Shown here one piece after another: positions 1 to 13,127 of a stretch of DNA of 64,000 bases. A program made the position numbers and the translations under genes. Every line of letters starts with the position of its first letter. The first letter of the stretch is position 1. The notes under the pieces are model-generated. The model ran no database searches. It saw only the letters and a list, made by a program, of their open reading frames with translations, and was not told the DNA's origin. Origin of the DNA: Clavelina lepadiformis. Lineage: Eukaryota; Chordata; Ascidiacea; Aplousobranchia; Clavelinidae. The stretch is from NCBI RefSeq assembly GCF_947623445.1, contig NC_135244.1, forward strand, positions 6,076,001 to 6,140,000. Direction: 5' to 3'.

Positions 1-576
1 AAATAAACCTTACCAATTGTGAGAAAATGCTAACAAAAATAAGCTGATGGCAGTACTTTCAACAATGGCAAGAGATACTTGATTTACAAATTAACGTATC
101 AATACAAAATGCAATAGCAGTTATCTTTGCACATACAAATCAAAAATGTCATGATCGCTATAATGGCAATAAGCTGAGTTCAACCAGGCATAAACAACCT
201 ACAGTATTCTTGCAATAATGTTGTTGCAATAATGAAGATAAAGTAAAAGACATAAGGCTATACGATCATCTGTAAAGAACACGAATGCACGAAGAAAATA
301 GTACAAAAAAATTGAAATAAAGCACAACACGTATGGAACATGTGCATAAAAATACGAATGCTGTTGAAATGAAAAAACGCATAAAATGAAAACGATGCAA
401 ATATGGGGATGGCGCACCAAGCATGTTCTCTTCACAAAAAAGCACCAATATTGAAAATGAACAGTAAATACAAGAAAACATGAAACCGAACTATACGAAA
501 AATAATGGTCAGGCAAACGATCAAATAGTACAATAAGTTGTTGTTAAAATTGGCAGTAAAACAGCCTTTTGAAAGT
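1..576. other. 3' flank of the TKS gene
   Basis: This AT-rich stretch lies downstream of the stop codon of the minus-strand TKS gene and probably holds its 3' UTR. I saw no AATAAA-type poly(A) signal for the minus strand and no other gene. The open frames here are short and low-complexity. Confidence 0.5.
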
Positions 577-3500
577 TTAAATTTTGTCCAAATAATCAGA
601 TGGGACCCATCCTTCATTATCTTTATGGCTCATAGATGAGAATAATACTTTAACATACCACCAACCTGTTCCACTTTTATCTAAAGCTTCCACTATATCA
701 CCACTCCCCAGGCTGATCATTGTATCATCAGTGGCTTCAAATGCTGCACCTGTTACATACATGTTTAGTTCTGATATCGGTTGACTTGTAACATTTTCCT
801 CATCAATTTCACTATAAATAGGTTCCATCTCAGCCTCTTCGTAGTTTAAATTTGCAACACGTGAAGTTACGGCAGCTAAATCTTCTTTTGTGTTAGTTCC
901 ACCAGGTTTTTGCACTTGTGAAGTGGTTGAAATATTTTTGTTGGTATTATTCTCTGTTACTTCAGATGTTAATTTGAAGAAATTACAGGGCGCCCAGCCG
1001 AACTCATCCTTGATTTGCATATACCACCAATCAGTTTCAGATTTCTTGATTAACAACGCCTCTGCACCTTTTGCAAAGCCAATTTCACTTTCATCTTCTG
1101 GTTTAAAATCAGCCACAGCTAGATACATCTTTTGTACATCATCAGAGACTGTTTTAAAAGTGGGGTTTTGCTTGTTGTCAGAGAGAAGACCTTCCTCAGT
1201 TTTAGGATCGTCAACCTGGCCGTCTGGACAGCCACGAAGCATAAAAGGTAAAGCAGTATTTGGCACAATTTGGTTTGATTGCACTCTGCCCACTACTACA
1301 ATATTGGATTCTTCTTGTGGTTTTATGTTGTTACTATTATTGCCATTTGTTTGAAATCTTTTCAAAACTGGTTTTGATTCTGGCTTTGTTGGTTTTGCCT
1401 TTGGCAATTCTGGTCTTTTCATACCAGTAGATGCAGTTCTGTTCAAGTCAGAACTTTTGAAAGCAGGCAGATTATCAGATTTGTTGAAGCTGTTTTTTGG
1501 GGTTAGGTTAGTAGATGGCTTCAGGGCTGGTTTTCCAGGTAAACTTGGTGGCTTTTTAAGCATGGCTTCAGACCTTTTGTTTATACCATTACTGATAGCA
1601 TTGGGTTTTGGTGCAGTTGACCTTAAAATACTTCTGAAATCCACTTGACCAGGTTCTTTTGAATCACTGCTAGTCGTAGTATCCATTGGCATAGTTTTCT
1701 TCAGAACAAGTGGCTTCTTGCCTGCTGATGGTGGTGGTGGTTTCTTAGGCAAAGCATTTGCAACAGTGACTGGTTTTAAGTTTTTAGCATCGCCATTTTG
1801 CAAAGGTTTATTTGATACTACGGCTGGTTTAGATACCGGTCGAGGTGGAGTGGGTTTTGGTGGTTCTTTTACTTTATCAGCAACTGCAGATTTTAAAGCA
1901 TTTTTAAAGTCAAATTTTGCAGTATTTTCAGATTCATTCTCTGCTTGTTTGTTGGTAGCAATTTTCAGAATAGGTGGTTTAGGTCTGGCTTGAATGTTTT
2001 TATTTGGGAAAGGAATGTTTTCGGAAGTGGTGGCCTTGCTCTCAAACTTTGCTGTTTTATTCAAAGAAGAAGCAGTTGAAGGTGGGGCAGGAACTGGTGG
2101 CAGTGGCTTCTGAGAAAGGGTATTCTTGACCACATTAGACTTAACTTGACTGGTTGCAACAAACGAATCTTTTTTCTCCACAGGCTTAACAACTTTGTTT
2201 TCTAGAACTTTTAGACTTTGGTCTTGGGATTTATTCTCTGGAACTTTGGGCGGTTTGGGTCGACCCGGTGGAAGGGTGGGTTTGTTCTGAAGGGGTTTGC
2301 ATTTGAATTCTTTCTTTATGTAAGAGGCGGGTGCCCAGCCTTCTTCACCATCCAGTTCAATGTACCACCAATCGCCAGGTGACTTTTCAATGACCTATAA
2401 ACAAATGGAACACGTTGTTGTTTGCAAAACTGTCTTTTGACAAAGCACCAACACTTTAGCATAAATGATAAAGTATCTAAAACTTTCTTTAGAAGCAAAC
2501 TAGTTTATAGCATTAATTTAGGAAAAATAAACATCTTCATTTATTAATTATTATTTATGGTGTTGATCTATAAATTAAAATGCATAATATTACCTTAACT
2601 TTCTTCTCTTCTTTAAAGCTAATTCCATGAGGAATAGTTGCGCTAAATGAAGATGTTGTGACATATTCATAGACAGGTTCGGCAATTAAGTCTGGTGCAG
2701 GTGGAAGTGGAGGAGGGACTTGCGGCTTCTGGGCAAATGATCCTTTCCGTTTTACGGATGACTTCTTGGGAGGTGGGGTCTGTGGTTTTCGTGACGATTT
2801 GCTGAACGTTGCAGCAACTGCATACATTTTATTAAATATTAATCACAAAAAATTCAATTTAATAAAATCTTAATTAAGTTTGTCTCTTTTTTATTACTGT
2901 GGAATTTGCAGATAACCCAGCTGCCAAGTGCCTTCTATTACCATTTTCACAAATTCTTTTTATATTTTCCAGTTAATTAATGCAAACTTTGCTTTAAAAA
3001 CCCATTTACATTTCAATTTAAAGAAAGTGAACTTGAAAAAAATTGGCTCTTGTGAAAAGAAAACTAATCCTACTCTAATGGACGATTTTATGACTTTTTG
3101 GATTTTGAACAAACCATAAAACGATGTCTTCACTAACTATTAAAAGTAACACATGTCAATCTTAAATTTTTTCTACATGATGGATTCAAACTTGCTCGTC
3201 AGTATGATCAATGAGATTACAAACAAAACACGTTGCTAAGGTTTACTCCTTTAGTGCATGATAAATGAAGGAAAACATATTGATTTATTTTTAATTCTAG
3301 CCATATATTTGGTACTTTTGGATTTGGTTGTGAATTTGTCATACTGTTTAATAAACGGATTAATAGTTAATGCAAAATCGGCTGGGACTGAGCGAATATA
3401 ATTGACTAGATCTTAGTGTATGACATAAGTAAGAAAAAACATATATAATGAATACCTACCAGTCTTTATTCGACTGTTATGAGCATCACTGTTTGTTTTA

Positions 3501-6500
3501 CCAAGCTGCAAGTGTCTCGGGCTTGATCTTGCAGACGAAACGGCTGCACAAGTAACTGTGGATGGGGGGGCGATAGCACGCATAGTTTCAGCTGGCAGAC
3601 TTCTGCGATGACCACGCAGGTCACGCACCGAAGATATCACCTCCACTTTGTTGGTTTGTCTGAGTACAGCTTCGGCTGGTTTTTCAAGATAGGAGGCAGG
3701 GGCCCAGCCTTGTTTTCCTTTGTAGCTGAATATAAGGAGCGCATTGTTGTTGGAAAACATGCTAAGTAATTATCCTATAGTTGACTTTGCTCTTGCAACT
3801 GAATATTTTTCTATTTTTGTGAAATTCGGCCACAAAAAACACTCATTGGCTTTATCATTTTATACCTTACGAGCCACCATCCTTCCAAATTCTTTTGCAA
3901 AACTTCAACTAAGACCCCCACTCCAAAGCTTATTTCATCTTGGCTACCAGTAAACTTGGCAGTTGTGATATACTTCTCACCTGCCATGATTAATCAATGA
4001 AATATACAAAATCAAACGACTTTCACACAATACTACATACAACAACAGCCATAAGAATAGAGAAAGACAAAATAAAGCTTTCATTTAACGGTAGTTGAGA
4101 AAAAACTGCAACACAGCAAACACTCCAAATTGCTAGGACCTATGCATAAAAACTCCACCTTCTCCGGGTTGGCATTGTTTTGTAACAAGATCTTCACTAC
4201 TTCCGTCTTTCTTTTCTAAATAAACTCCGGGAACCCAACCTCTTTCACCTTCTTCATCATTCACAAACCACCAACCTTCAAAATAGAGTCGATAAATACA
4301 TTACATGATTATGAGGTTGTAGATATAATAATGATAATAAGTAAAGTTAATAGTTCAAACAACTGATATTGATATGACTTCGAAAGCTTTCATTGTAGTC
4401 TTTGACTTTTCTTGGTTATTTTTACACACCATTTTCGTGTTTCTCAATGACTTCAACAACTTGGCCAGAGACAACTGATAGTTCTTTGGGTTGATTTCTT
4501 GTGTAGTCAGCAATTGCACGATATTGCTCAAGCAATATTGGCCCAGATATCTCTCCAATATCTGTAAATAAAAGAAATGCAACTTCAAAACCAATATTGC
4601 TTTCTGCTGTGTGCTTGTTTTTTATTATGATAGTTTGGGAGTCATCCATAAAAACCTTTTTGGACGAGATATCATAATTTCCTTGAAAAAAAAGCCTTGT
4701 CTGAATAAAAGAATACAACCATCACACACATTTTTAAAACTTAATAAGCAATATAAATAATTAGATAATTAATCATAACATTCAGTGCAGTTAGGTTTCA
4801 CTCAGTTGTTACTTGAGCATGCACAAATGGAGTGCATTAATAATTGCCAAAACATGTGAGTCTTACGTATATCACTATTTGCCGTCAATGTGCAGATTTT
4901 TCTGAAAAATTGTCACTTTTGTAAATGGTGGACAATAGTCAGCATTGAGATAACATTAAAAAATTACAGACAGTACAGGTGAAGCTGAAATTTTAGGTTT
5001 ATATTTATTAGATTAGGTTTGATCGTAGGTTGAAATTTGATTGACAGCAGCTTACTACAGTCAGTTTCAAGTAAACTTGGACTACAACTACAATGCAATG
5101 GGTTTTATACAACTGTTGACATCTAAGACTGTTTAGTTGACATTTACCAACAACAGAGCCCATGCACATAACAAAGTATTTTCAAATCTGTCAAGCACAG
5201 TACCAAGTTAAGCTATGTAAGGAAAGTTATGGTATAGATAGGAGTTTCAGCTGAGCTGTATAAAAGGTAATGGTATATACAGTTAGTAATACACTCATAA
5301 ATCCAGCAAGCATATGGTGATACTGATTAATGATAATTCATTTTAGTAACAAATGTATATCAGCCCTATTATAACAGCACTAATAAAGGTTGATCATGGA
5401 CGGATATTGTCACAGACATAATTATGAAGATGCTTTTACACCACATGATGTAAGTACCATATCACGTAATCATTTGCAATTACCACAACGATCACATGGC
5501 ATAGTGTGTGTTATGACAACAGGCAAATGCATACCAATGTGATCTGTGCAGCATATGTGTAAATCGAACAACCATAAAAACATGGACGACATCCAACAGC
5601 CACTTAACAAGAGCTGAGCTAATAAAACAAACAGCACATACCAGCAGCATTAAATGAAACGGATCTTGTCGGTTTCCTTTTCCTATCAAAACCTGAATGT
5701 TCCAAACGCACAAATAACAACTTAACCTTATGCAGTGCTTAATAACAAGTAATTGCTTGTTGACCTCCAATTTACTGCCAAATTTATAATATCAGCACAG
5801 TGAAGAGTTGAAAATGCAAAGACGTATTTAACCACTTCTAACCATATTTCGTCACCTTCTGTTAAAATGCTTTGCTTGGCAACTATAGCAAAAATAATGT
5901 TACTTCTATAAAAACCGTATTATATCAACATTTTTTACCACAGAAACGAACATAAAATATTTCACCACCGATCTTTTATGTGTTGCATGGTTATTAAGTC
6001 CATATTATAAGATTTCATATTAAAGGAAGCATTCTTTATACTGTTATTTATCATCGTTCATAATAAACAGTGGACCATGAAATCACTAATATACTGTTGC
6101 AATGACAATGGTATTGACACCACAACCGTGAAACAAGCTAGTCAGGCAGAAGTAAATCTTGGCAAACTCTGCTTTGAATTTAATCACAAACACTCTCAAG
6201 CAAACCTGCATGCAAGTTACTTACCAAGGGATTTGGTTCGCCTAACAGGCTTGTGTTTAGCTATGGCTAACAAATACATATATTTATTGTATATTCACCT
6301 AAGTAAACCACAACAAGTATCTTTTCCATAGAATCATATAAAATACCAGTTATAAAACTTATGTAGCAAAGAGGAAATACAAGCATGAGGATGTGGGTGA
6401 CTGGTGACAAGAGCATTGTCTCACAAAAATGAATTAAATAGTTGGTGATGACTGGTTTGTGCGTGCTGAGCTTAAAACATGTTTAATTTATTATAACCCA

Positions 6501-9500
6501 AACTCCCTTTTCAATAAAAAAGGAAAGTCCAGGAGACAGCTTTTATTTGATCAATATAAAGATAAGTGATGAATCATCAAACACAGAGAAAAACTTACTG
6601 TTGGTTTTGCTTTAGTCATAAACTTAAAAGAGCAGGACATAAGAAAGTCAATCACTCAAAACCAGTGGGTGTTTACAGCCAATAATTTTAAGGCCTTTAA
6701 CAGATTGAGTTACTGAAAGGCTGGATAAAATGAGGTTAATGACTTAAAAGTGATGTAATAAGGGACAACTTACCTTCTTCTTTTTTTCTCCGTTTCATCT
6801 CTCTGAAATAAGTTACAAAAAGATTATAGGTTAACCTGGAAAAAGTTTCAAAAGCCTTCAAGCTCAATAAATATACTTTTAACTTAAGTGCAAAAGAGTA
6901 TTTCAATGTTGAGATCATAAAACAAATAGAAAAAAATTACAAACAGTTGATTACTCTTTTGGAGGGTGGAGGTCTTCTGGTTTGCTTTCAAAAAAATCCA
7001 AAACGTGGTCGCTTTTTGAAATATGATCAGGAAGTAGCAGAAGGGCCTAAATACGAAAAATAAAAACACCGTAACAACACGTTTTTAATATCGTGACAAT
7101 TAGCAAGCATGTAAATTACACTTAAAAAAATTCAAAGGAAGGACAGCCTGGGTCAGTTGCAATCAACTGTAAGAAAATGTTGTAAAATTACTGGGGAATA
7201 ACAAAACAAACTTCACACAGAAAGTGATAATAATAATACTACCACAAGTCCAAACTTAAATGTTCCTATGAATTTCTATATGAAACATAACATGTGCCAA
7301 ACAAAGTTTTGTCATAAACTAAGTCAGCATGGAGCAAAGTATTGAGAAAAGGCACTTGAATTGTCTTTCTCCAGCTCACTATAAATGATTCATTTACTTG
7401 TGAGAATAGGTTAATGAGGGACTTGCCATTGGCAATTGAACTGCTAAACTATGTCATTTCCATCCGGGTGATTTGTATTACGCACGATGTCGCGCATATG
7501 ATGCAGCAACGGAATTGTTTGGCATAAAATACGCATATGACTGTTTACAGGAAATTCCACATGCAACACTGTACTTCCGTCTTCCTCCATGTTTATGTCA
7601 TGAAGTTTATCACATAGCTTACTATACAAACTATCGAGAAAGTTTGCCTGAACACAGCAAGTACTGAAATTCCATTATTTCCATACATGACATATAAAAC
7701 TATAATGGACTAATGGAGTAAGAAAAATATTTTAAAATAGACAGACTGGAGAGACTACTATGGTACTAAGCACTACCTTTGAGCTATCCAAGATATATTT
7801 CATAACCTACCAATTTTGACAATTACACATAAGTCTCAAATTAAACACAAATCAAAACCACTAAAGAAAATTCTTCAAAAACCATTTTAAGCAATCATCA
7901 AAAACGAAATAAAAAAGAAAACCATTGCAACGAAGATATATATACCGTACAAACACCGTATATTATAGCAAATGTTACAAATTACTACGGTACCGATACT
8001 AACCTGACAGTATTCGTCAATTGGCTTTAGTCTTTTCATTGCTACATCTCTTATATGACTCCTTCTAAATAAAATTTTTCCTGGAAGAAATGGGATAGTA
8101 CGTGTTGAAGGGTCTTTTATTCCACCTTCAGTTGGAAATGATTCTAACAGGGTGATCTGTTCAAATGTACACATTATACAATGCAAGCTTCATTGGCGCT
8201 ACTAATATCTACATTTTTCCATTAACTCTGCACGTCGATTAACACAATATGAGTATCATAATAAAGCAGCATATTAAAACAGTAAAATTTAATAACGAAT
8301 TCTTCTATGCCTAAGCAAAATTTGAAACATGATATTTCAGGAAGACACAATGAATAAGTAAATGAGACAATGATTGTTCAATCAAGATCTTGTTTACAGA
8401 TTTGTTGCTGCCATTATTTCATTTCATACTTGAAAGTCAAAAAATTTGCTGTAGCGACGAAATATAACAGTATCACTTCCATCGTCCCATGACACTTGAA
8501 TGACATATACCTGCATATATTCAAACATCTGCATTACCTAAAAGTTGGTATGATATTTAAACACGTTCAATACCGTATCCAAGCATGATACATTAACCCT
8601 ACTATATTCTTTCATACTACTCAGAGCAGCAATCTATAAATCTGCTCATGAAATCGCTTTTTAATTAAACAAAATTGGCTTTTGATTCTTATTTGACCAC
8701 TCATGAAAGAAAATTTGAGTGCTCAAAAATTTACTGTTTAATCTAGAAACTTTCTTGGTAAAAACTGATTTTATCATTGATTGGAAGGTAGGATAGAGAT
8801 GTATTGACAAGAATTCAGAAAATAACCTTATGGAGAAATATTTTGAACATTTATTATTATGTAGGCTAGGTTTAGAATTTATAAACTTAGTTTAAACATA
8901 CTGCTAAATTAAATTGTTGCTAGAAGCTAAGGATGAGCCAAAAAGAGAAAGTTTTAGATTTGTGAATATACAAATAATGGAATTTTATGAGTTATACGGC
9001 ATCATTTCAATCTAATCAGTTTCATCTTAATAGAACAATTAATAACTTTGTAAAGGGAGAAAAGAAACGGCTGGGCTTGAAATTTTCTCCTTTAAAACCA
9101 TATATTTTAAAATAAGAGTTGAAGTTCTAAGTTCAGAAGAAAAACTGTTCTACAACAGCCAAGTTTTTGGCAATGTACACTCCGACCTGTTGCTAACGAA
9201 ATATTGATCCTCAGACTGAGAAAATTCCTTGCACAAATTAAAATTCGGCAATGATTCCTCCCCACTCATGCCCAAGCTTAGATGCATTTTTTTAGCTTTT
9301 TACGCAATGTTCTCTGAACTTAAAACTGTTCACACCAGGACCCTAAACAAGAGTTCGTGTCGTTAATGCCTTGCTCAATAAAAATGCCATTGGTAGAATC
9401 GCTGGGTATCAAACATGGCTCCCATCATTGTGGGCCTAGCACCTACTCTACTAAACATTTTTTTTATAATTGAAGTATTTCACAATCATGTTGGAACTTA

Positions 9501-9923
9501 TCCATTGTTACTGAATGATGATAGAAATCAATCTGATTTTGCTTAAACAAAATATAAAGAATTTTTGCCAATATTCCAGTCTTGTGGTCAACCAGACAAA
9601 TAATTGACAGTTTTGGAATTGTTTTCTTACTTCATGCAAAACAAAAGAATTCACAAATCTGTCTGCAGGATTAGTATGATTGAGAAAAACAAAACTGATT
9701 AAGTACTTTTGCAAAATATTCTGAATCTTGTTCAATTTGGTACATTTCAACTAAAACATTAATTAATTATGTTTAAGCTACTACTTAGGCTAACTTAATT
9801 ATGCATAAATAAAAACCTGCATAAAAATGTAGGTTGCCTTACGTAATGCTTTGAAGGATATCTTCTTTTCTCAGCATCTGTCACTTTGGCCTCGACAAGG
9901 TATCTTTTTTTGGCTGAGGCCAT
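577..9923 (-). CDS. SH3PXD2: TKS5/FISH-like PX and five-SH3 scaffold protein
   Basis: Podosome/invadopodium-type adaptor: the PX domain binds phosphoinositides and the SH3 domains bind proline-rich partners. Exons, in transcript order: 9923-9843, 8511-8430, 8156-8004, 7046-6955, 6802-6774, 4561-4430, 4275-4159, 3980-3866, 3725-3460, 2817-2594, 2394-577. The product is about 1,035 aa. PX is near residues 5-135 ([10 protein letters not shown], then [18 protein letters not shown]). The SH3 domains are near 155-213 ([15 protein letters not shown]), 230-285 ([13 protein letters not shown]), 400-455 ([17 protein letters not shown]), 853-910 ([17 protein letters not shown]) and 974-1035 (GWWYVKV to YLDKI, the C-terminus). 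Proline- and lysine-rich linkers separate the last three. Five SH3 domains match TKS5 rather than four-SH3 TKS4. All junction phases agree except that exon 2 is 82 nt where 81 is needed, an extra base in an A4/T4 run. Exon 5 is a 29-nt microexon. The start ATG opens the PX domain directly, as in relatives. Confidence 0.93.
4562..6773. other. 2.2-kb intron 5 of the TKS gene
   Basis: This is the longest intron of the TKS gene, between the 29-nt microexon and the first SH3 exon. It is AT-rich. I found no conserved coding segment, RNA gene or clear transposon. The open frames here have no recognisable family. Confidence 0.5.
9205..9455 (-). repeat. Degenerate tRNA-derived SINE copy (TKS intron 1)
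   Basis: This segment is collinear with the SINE at 55345-55650. Shared landmarks on the plus strand are a GACTGAG block, GGCAATGATTCC-like, CACCAGGACC followed by TAAACAAGAG, and CGCTGGGTATCAAAC, which is the box-B-like head read in reverse. It is more diverged than the 55-kb copy. The tRNA-like head is largely eroded. Confidence 0.6.
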
Positions 9924-11364
9924 ATTAAATGCACATTTACAGCAAAAATTGTTCAGCGTGAATCTCAATTTTAAAATTTACTGTCTTACCAGCTTATAAA
10001 TAGCACACAAGCAGTCGCTTACAATTACGCTAAAAAAAAGATAACGATACCAGTACAGTAGTATGTTAGCTACTTACAACGTGATTTGTGGAAGTATCAG
10101 TGTATACCTACAACACTCAAAAAACTTAAAGGGAATAAAAATAATGATTCTAATTCAAATAAAATTTTAACCTGGCTGCATTTACAATTTATATCAGTTA
10201 TAATTATCAGCCTATTGTTTCCTACTTAAACAACTTCCGTTTAAGTCGACCACAAATAATGTTAACATATTTGAACATGCTGGTTAGTGGTTATCAACTT
10301 TTTTCAGTTTTTATAGCTTTAGAATCTATTCTTATTTTGTAGTCTTGTATTTATTACGTGTTTGTGCTCATTACCGATATGTCTTCTACAGCTGTCTAGG
10401 GCATCTCGGCAACTGTACTGCATAGCAGGCATATAACCACCTGGCTATTAACCAATGTGAGCCAGACAAAACCTGCGCTAAAAACAACAGCAAGCTACTG
10501 CAGTATGCATGGGTATAGTAACTAATAATATTGATGATAATGGAGTAATAAATAATGACGGTACTAGGCCAAGCTGACTTGGCAGTAGACATTGATGGGG
10601 ATAACCTGTGTTGCCTTTAAATTTAAAAGTTTGTTGTTAGCTTGCCCCTTTGCCTAGACGCCTGAATTTGGTAATGTGACAGTTAGGCTACTCTCTTAGG
10701 ACATTTATCGGAAACACAACTTCCCAACATTTTCAACACAGTGATTTTCTGCTGGCCTACCATTGACTGTTTGTTATTACCCCCATTTTCAACGTCCCGC
10801 AAGAACCTTGCTTGTCAGTCTCGATAAGCTGCTGGTAGACAGTGATTGAAAAGCAAAAAATAAGAACGTCGTCATACCCGAAGACATCGTTTCTTTTTTT
10901 GTTTATTTAATCAGAGCATAAACAGCAGACACCGTGTGGAGAGAGGTGGGGTCGTAACCAAAACAGGTGGTGCTATAGTCTGCTATTTTCTAATAGCGCC
11001 CTGCTATTGGTTGCTGCTCAGTACTCAGGCTACTGTTGGAGACATAACACCTGGCTACTATTTGTGACGTAATCAATAACAGTTAAGGTTTTCAGCAAAG
11101 TGAGCAGCTGATGTGAATTTTTCCAAGAAGAGTGTTTATGACTTTTTTGGAAAGAACATATTTAAAGCTTGGTTGTGTGGGCGAGGATAGTATAAGTTAT
11201 ATTTACACCTTGAACACCTTTGTTATAAACAAACTGTGAGCTGTTCAGTTAAAGCAGCCTGATGCTCCTTCACCAACAGCAGCCAGTCAATTACAGAGCG
11301 ACAGCCAAAGGCAGGGTGCTACTCGAGCATTGACAGTCTGCTGTTAATTACGTCACAAACAGCG
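9924..11364. other. Intergenic, upstream of the TKS gene
   Basis: No gene was recognised. Imperfect repeats of a CAGCAGCCTG/GTCAATTAC-like motif recur here and continue to about 12.3 kb on both sides of a hAT insertion, suggesting a degenerate repeat array. The TKS promoter should lie near 9.93-10.1 kb, but no TATA or initiator element is convincing. Confidence 0.4.
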
Positions 11365-11372
11365 GCCTATCC

Positions 11373-11695
11373 CAGTGCTTCTCAACCTTTTTTTACGGCG
11401 ATCCAAATATTAAACATAAATTAATAGCGATGCTGAGGCGACCCAATTTTTTCACCCAAAAATTGAGTATTTACAAATATTTAGCCTTGACTCGAAGCTA
11501 GCCAATTAAACATCTCACAGCAAATAATCATCACCATGCTTCTTCACTTCTGTTTCGCAACAATGGAATATGACGTCAGTCAATATGCAATGAATAGAGT
11601 AAGGTACTCAGTTATGGAACGGCTTTGTGGACTAGTTTAATTGGCGACGGCGACCCAAACCAACCAAATGGTGACCCGGGGGTTGAGAAGCACTG
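11373..11695. mobile_element. hAT-type non-autonomous element, 323 bp
   Basis: The terminal inverted repeats begin CAGTGCTTCTCAACC and end GGTTGAGAAGCACTG. The element is flanked by 8-bp target duplications, GCCTATCC (11365-11372) and GCTTATCC (11696-11703), 7 of 8 matching. An 8-bp duplication and CAG...CTG ends are diagnostic of the hAT superfamily. It has no coding capacity. Confidence 0.88.
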
Positions 11696-12602
11696 GCTTA
11701 TCCCTAGCGTTACAACAACAGCAGCTTGTCAATTAACAATAAGAAGGTGCTATATGAAAACAGCAAGCTGCTGTACAACAATACCAGTCGTTCTTCTGAT
11801 TACCACGTCACTAAGCGTATCTTTACAAATCTGTTGATCAGCTTAAATGTAGCCTAGCTACCACATTGTCTCTGTATCCAACATATAACTTATTACATAT
11901 GTTTGTGTTTGTAAGCACTGTTTTGCCGTACGGCCAATGTGTTGCATTTTTTTTGTAACTTATTTATTACATGTTGTGTTTACTGACCGTGTTATCCATT
12001 ATGCATCTTATCATTTGGTTGCGTTATTCTCACACGTTTTAAGCCTTTCGGGCTTTGCTGCTTTTTTCCCGCTCATTGTTTGCTGGTGGAACTGTTAAAT
12101 GTTATTTTATCTCATTATACTGTAATGGTTCGCATTTTTTTTTTCGTTCCCCCAAAGACAATGGTGAAAAATAAACAATACAATACATACCTGGCTCTCT
12201 AAATCACTAATCAGCAACCACGTGACGTCAATAAATACAGGGTGCGACTCAAGAACAGCAGGCTGCAATTGGTGACGTCTTCAGAAAATTTTGACATGTG
12301 CTTAGTTAAAACTGCTATTAACTTTGTGGGGAACAACCTAGCCATCTGATTCTGAAACATCGACATTGTTAAAACGTAACCAATAACTTCTGGAACCTTA
12401 AACTGCCAACAACAGACTAAAATGAACAAAATTGAAAATCGTACCATATTTTGCAAGTCCTAAATATGCGTTTAAGCGGTATGCAATTAAAGAGTTAACC
12501 AAATTCATCTGTATTATGCTACACCATTACAAGGTTAGCACCATTCCACCTTTCCGCTTCCCACGGGTGCTTTCAAAATATAGCCTACAGGTTCACTTGG
12601 AG

Positions 12603-12925
12603 CAGGGGCGGGCAACTTCTTCGGTCGGCGGGCCTGATATGAGAAAATGAAGTACTTGGCGGGCCGGATTCCTGAATAGATTGGAGCGCAGCTTTGTCTT
12701 ATTAATGTTCATGGTCGAAAATGTTTGCTCACAAATGTATGTAGACCCGAACAGAACAAGTAGATTCATGGCCATCTTTCTCAGGTTGGCAAACTTGGAC
12801 TTATTCAGTGACGCAATACAGGGATTGCGGCAGAATGTGGCCTTAGGCCACATTATCATGTAAGACCGGAAACTGTCTGCGGGCCGCTTAAAATCCCGTC
12901 GCGGGCCGTATGTTGCCCGACCCTG
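12603..12925 (-). mobile_element. hAT element with a transposase C-terminal remnant, 323 bp
   Basis: The ends are CAGGGGCGGGCAAC and GTTGCCCGACCCTG. Perfect 8-bp target duplications ACTTGGAG lie at 12595-12602 and 12926-12933. The minus strand encodes a hAT dimerisation-type fragment containing FGSTYICEQTFSTMN and KTKLRSNL, as in ZBED/GTF2IRD2-like transposases. It is about 97% identical, and the same length, as the copy at 51818-52140. It sits inside one arm of an inverted repeat pair whose other arm lacks the insertion. Confidence 0.93.
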
Positions 12926-12933
12926 ACTTGGAG

Positions 12934-13080
12934 CGTTTGACTGTAAAATTGAATTGAAAGTTTTTCGAAACCGTGCGTTTAGTGAAGTGATTTTACAGTA
13001 TTTTAAACATATTTTTTTTAAACTTGCTGCAAATAAAGCACAAATTTTTACATTAATGTTTAATAGGCCTACGTGTTGTT
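12934..13080. repeat. Left arm of an inverted repeat pair
   Basis: After removal of the hAT insertion, about 12565-13080 is an inverted copy of about 15990-16160. Landmarks shared in reverse complement are GACTGTAAAATTGAATTGAA, GTTTTTCGAAACCGTGC and the run to GCACAAATTTTTA. The two arms are about 3 kb apart and could be ends of a larger element or two inverted copies of one dispersed repeat. Confidence 0.7.
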
Positions 13081-13127
13081 CCATCTTGGTTTAGCATGGT
13101 TGTCGAAGATTGCACTCTTTGTATTTT

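Noticed and set aside
7444..7660. Minus-strand exon-like frame in a TKS intron (starts after TTCAG, contains [16 protein letters not shown])
   Set aside because: It does not match the PX domain; the true PX continuation is the exon at 7046-6955 with correct phase, so this frame is not needed.
12593..13084. 163-aa minus-strand frame with a transposase-like C-terminus, and its 154-aa relative at 51775-52239
   Set aside because: The homologous part coincides exactly with the 323-bp hAT elements; the rest is flank. These are transposon remnants, not host genes.
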